From JANQOH01 sp965214495 (lineage in GTDB: Bacteria; Pseudomonadota; Alphaproteobacteria; UBA7887), in contig OZ243958.1 of the NCBI GenBank assembly GCA_965214495.1, positions 3,100,001 to 3,164,000 of the forward strand: DNA of 64,000 bases, given 5' to 3'. Below, piece after piece: positions 62,197 to 64,000 of this stretch (positions are counted from its first letter, which is position 1; the number at the start of each line of letters is the position of its first letter). The notes under the pieces are model-generated. The model was not told the origin of the DNA. It saw nothing but the letters and a program-made list of their open reading frames with translations, and did no database searches. Made by a program: the position numbers and the translations under genes.

Positions 62197-62525
62197 GGTC
62201 TCACCAGCATAACGTCGAAGCGGCCCGACAATGTGCCGAAGCGCGGGTGACGCGCAAGAAACATTTCCGCCGCGCGCGCGATTCGACGGCGTTGGCGAGA
62301 GTCGGGCGCCCCGGTCCTGTCGGGCGCGCCGGCGCGGGCCTTGACCTCGATGAACGCGACGATCGGGCCGCGCCGGGCGATGATGTCGATCTCGCCGGCC
62401 GGGCAGCGCCAATTGCGGGCGACGATGCGCCACCCGCACGCTCGCAGGCGCCACCGGCAGAACAGCTCCGCGCGCCGCCCGAACCGCCAGGCGCGCTGGC
62501 GCGATTCAACGCTCGGCGCCGTCAT
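62127..62525 (-). CDS. yraN: YraN/UPF0102 nuclease-like protein
   Basis: A 132-residue member of the YraN family with a restriction-endonuclease-like core: ARNWRCPAGEIDIIARRGPI (20 residues) and VAFIEVKARAGA give D-x(n)-E-x-K. The C-terminus (RFDVMLV ... HLPDAW) is also characteristic. A role in DNA uptake or repair has been proposed, not proven. ATG 62525 overlaps the rsmI 3' end by 20 bases; its own 3' end overlaps the BON lipoprotein start. Together they form the rsmI-yraN-BON-gshB order. Confidence 0.95.
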   Translation of the reverse strand: MTAPSVESRQRAWRFGRRAELFCRWRLRACGWRIVARNWRCPAGEIDIIARRGPIVAFIEVKARAGAPDRTGAPDSRQRRRIARAAEMFLARHPRFGTLSGRFDVMLVRPWPSLRFLWPVHLPDAWRSSPSS

Positions 62526-63378
62526 CGTGCCCGAGCGCGAGCGCGCGCTCATAGACCGCGCGTCTCGGCGCGCCGGTCGCAGCCGCCACCTGCCGCACGG
62601 CGTCGCGCACAGTCATGGTGCGAAGGGCGCCGGCGAGCTTCGCATCGACCGCGACCCGGTCCACACGCTTCGCGGCGGGCGGCGGGCCGACGACCAGCAC
62701 GATCTCGCCTTTCGGCGGCGGCGCGTCGGCCGCTTCGGCGGCGAGATCGCACAACGAGCCGCGGCGTATTTCCTCGTGACGCTTGGTCAGTTCGCGCGCG
62801 ATGGCCAACTGGCGTTCGCCGAGCGCCGCCGCGAGGTCGCGCAGCGTGGCGGCGAGACGCTTCGCGGACTCGAACAGGACCACCGTCATGTCGAGATCGG
62901 CGAGCGCGGCAAGCGCGGCGCGCCGGGCACCGCCGCGCGGCGGCAGGAATCCCGCGAACGTGAAGCGATCGCAAGGCAGCCCCGACACCGAGAGCGCCGC
63001 GATGACGCTCGACGGCCCGGGAACCGTCCTCACCTGAACGCCGGCGTCGATCGCCGCGCCTACGAGGCGATATCCGGGATCGGAGATCAACGGCGTGCCG
63101 GAATCGCTCACCAGCGCCACCGCCTCGCCGCGTTCGAGCCGATTCAGCAGGCCGGGCAGAACCCGCGCCGCGTTGTGATCGTGATAGGCGAGCAAGCGGG
63201 CCTTGGTGCCGCGCGCCGCCAGCAGCCTCCCCGTGCGCCGCGTGTCTTCGCAGGCGACGAGGTCGGCCTCGCTCAGCACCGCGCAGGCGCGCCGGGTCAT
63301 ATCGTCGAGATTGCCGATCGGCGTTGCCACGACGTAAAGGCCCGACGCCAGCTTGCCCGCAGTTCTCATGACGCTCAT
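62506..63378 (-). CDS. rsmI: 16S rRNA (C1402-2'-O) methyltransferase
   Basis: SAM-dependent methylation of the ribose of C1402 in 16S rRNA. The 290-residue tetrapyrrole-methylase-fold protein has LYVVATPIGNLDDMTRRA (about 14-31), VACEDTRRTGRLL, ALVSDSGTPLISDPGYRLV and the SAM-site VPGPSSVIAALSVSGLP. The start is ATG 63378, with ATG 63369 as an alternative. It is divergent from the lppC-type lipoprotein gene across 122 bases and runs into yraN, a conserved arrangement. Confidence 0.96.
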   Translation of the reverse strand: MSVMRTAGKLASGLYVVATPIGNLDDMTRRACAVLSEADLVACEDTRRTGRLLAARGTKARLLAYHDHNAARVLPGLLNRLERGEAVALVSDSGTPLISDPGYRLVGAAIDAGVQVRTVPGPSSVIAALSVSGLPCDRFTFAGFLPPRGGARRAALAALADLDMTVVLFESAKRLAATLRDLAAALGERQLAIARELTKRHEEIRRGSLCDLAAEAADAPPPKGEIVLVVGPPPAAKRVDRVAVDAKLAGALRTMTVRDAVRQVAAATGAPRRAVYERALALGHDDGAER

Positions 63379-63500
63379 ACAGGGGCGCCCCGCCGTCTCA
63401 CAGATCCTCGAACCCGGACGGGCCGTTTACTTCTCCCGGCGGCTACGCTACCGTCGGGCCAGCCCATGAGAGAACGCTGATCGCGAAGGGCGTCACGCCC

Positions 63501-64000
63501 ATGAATGTCGCGTCGAACGCGCGGCGGCTTTCGACCGTCGCTCTCTGCGCCGTTCTTCCGGCCGTGCTCGCCGGCTGCGCCGGCACGGTATCGCCCGAAA
63601 CGCCCGTTGTGCAAGAAGCGCCGGCCGACGAGGCAGCCGCCGCGGCCGAACTCGCCCTCCCCGAACCGCCGGTCCACGTCGCCGAGGCGGAAGAGGCGGA
63701 GCCGGACAGGTTTCCCGGTATCGAGCGCGGTCGTGTCAGGGCCGCCCTGTTGCTGCCGCTTTCGGGGCGGCAGGCCGCGGTCGGCAAGGCCATCGCCCAT
63801 GCGGCCTGGTTGGCGCTGTTCGATCGCGCCGACGAAGGGTTCGTTCTGTTGCCCGGAGATACCGGCGGCGCGCCCGAGGGCGCGGCGGCGGCGCTGGAGA
63901 ACGCACTTTCCGAGGGCGCCGACATCGTGCTCGGTCCGCTGCTCGGCGACTCCGCGCGCCGCATCGCGCCGCTCGTCCGGTCGGCCGGCGTGCCGGTCAT
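63501..64000 (+). CDS. LppC/LpoA-like penicillin-binding-protein activator (partial)
   Basis: The first 166 residues of a lipoprotein of the LppC/LpoA type, which activates peptidoglycan synthases from the outer membrane. A signal with lipobox VLAGC (cysteine about residue 26) is followed by an acidic Ala/Glu/Pro linker (30-75). Then the periplasmic-binding-fold domain begins (RVRAALLLPLSGRQAAVGKA, 20 residues; ADIVLGPLLGDSARRI). The gene continues beyond base 64000. The divergent position next to rsmI and yraN supports the call. Confidence 0.88.
   Translation, partial: MNVASNARRLSTVALCAVLPAVLAGCAGTVSPETPVVQEAPADEAAAAAELALPEPPVHVAEAEEAEPDRFPGIERGRVRAALLLPLSGRQAAVGKAIAHAAWLALFDRADEGFVLLPGDTGGAPEGAAAALENALSEGADIVLGPLLGDSARRIAPLVRSAGVPV

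Overview
This window looks like part of the chromosome of a GC-rich alphaproteobacterium (by eye roughly two-thirds G+C), most plausibly a Rhodospirillales-like lineage. I infer this from gene order and family content: rplU-rpmA-obgE-proB-proA, pepA-holC divergent from lptF-lptG-lptD-surA-rsmA, fur-olsB-olsA-miaB-phoH-ybeY-corC-lnt, yraN-rsmI divergent from an lppC-type gene, ornithine-lipid acyltransferases, CobL-type cobalamin genes and a methylmalonyl-CoA mutase. No rRNA, tRNA, prophage, integrase, transposase or CRISPR array was seen. Most of the window is dense housekeeping DNA. Stop/start overlaps of four bases (ATGA, GTGA or TTGA) link most neighbouring genes in operons, and GTG and TTG starts are common.

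Layout. 1-3.4 kb (minus): topA (partial) and dprA. 3.5-5.8 kb (plus): an amidohydrolase with a Tat-like motif and a small exported protein, closed by a strong terminator. 5.8-9.6 kb (minus): a NosR-like flavin/iron-sulfur membrane protein followed, with coupled starts, by an AAA ATPase (frameshifted here) and a small PD-(D/E)XK-like nuclease. This lower-GC pair is the best candidate for an undescribed accessory system. 9.9-11.5 kb: a TPR protein and a 2-keto-4-pentenoate hydratase-like enzyme. 11.5-15.6 kb (minus): the ribosomal protein/ObgE/proline operon with a recognisable promoter. 15.9-22.6 kb (plus): cobL, cobI, a cbiG-cobJ fusion and cobM, running directly into a GT25 glycosyltransferase and an O-antigen-ligase-like protein; a 12-G tract truncates the GT25 frame. 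22.7-24.4 kb (minus): an AhpD-like protein and a VapC toxin with an HTH-AbrB fusion antitoxin. 24.4-27.5 kb (minus): meaB and methylmalonyl-CoA mutase. 27.6-32.2 kb (plus): a TonB-dependent receptor, TrpB2 and a DUF1178 protein.

32.3-36.8 kb (minus): an MmgE/PrpD protein, an OmpA-type lipoprotein, holC and pepA. 36.9-43.6 kb (plus): the LPS-export and outer-membrane assembly operon (lptF, lptG, lptD, surA) with rsmA, but without the pdxA that often sits between surA and rsmA. 43.6-45.4 kb: gmk (minus) and a PAPS-type sulfotransferase (plus) whose end overlaps lnt. 45.3-54.5 kb (minus): lnt, corC, ybeY, phoH, miaB, olsA, olsB, fur and ribA. 54.5-55.1 kb: a non-coding stretch with a perfect 19-bp inverted repeat. 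55.1-63.4 kb: an OmpR-type regulator (plus), then xthA, two exported proteins, pyrE, comM, gshB, a BON lipoprotein, yraN and rsmI (minus). The window ends inside an lppC/LpoA-like lipoprotein gene (plus).

Functional themes are envelope biogenesis (LPS transport, lipoprotein acylation, ornithine lipids, O-antigen), cobalamin synthesis together with a B12-dependent mutase and its chaperone, and RNA/ribosome maintenance. Start codons were chosen from Shine-Dalgarno sites, stop/start overlaps and family N-termini; alternatives are given where they matter.
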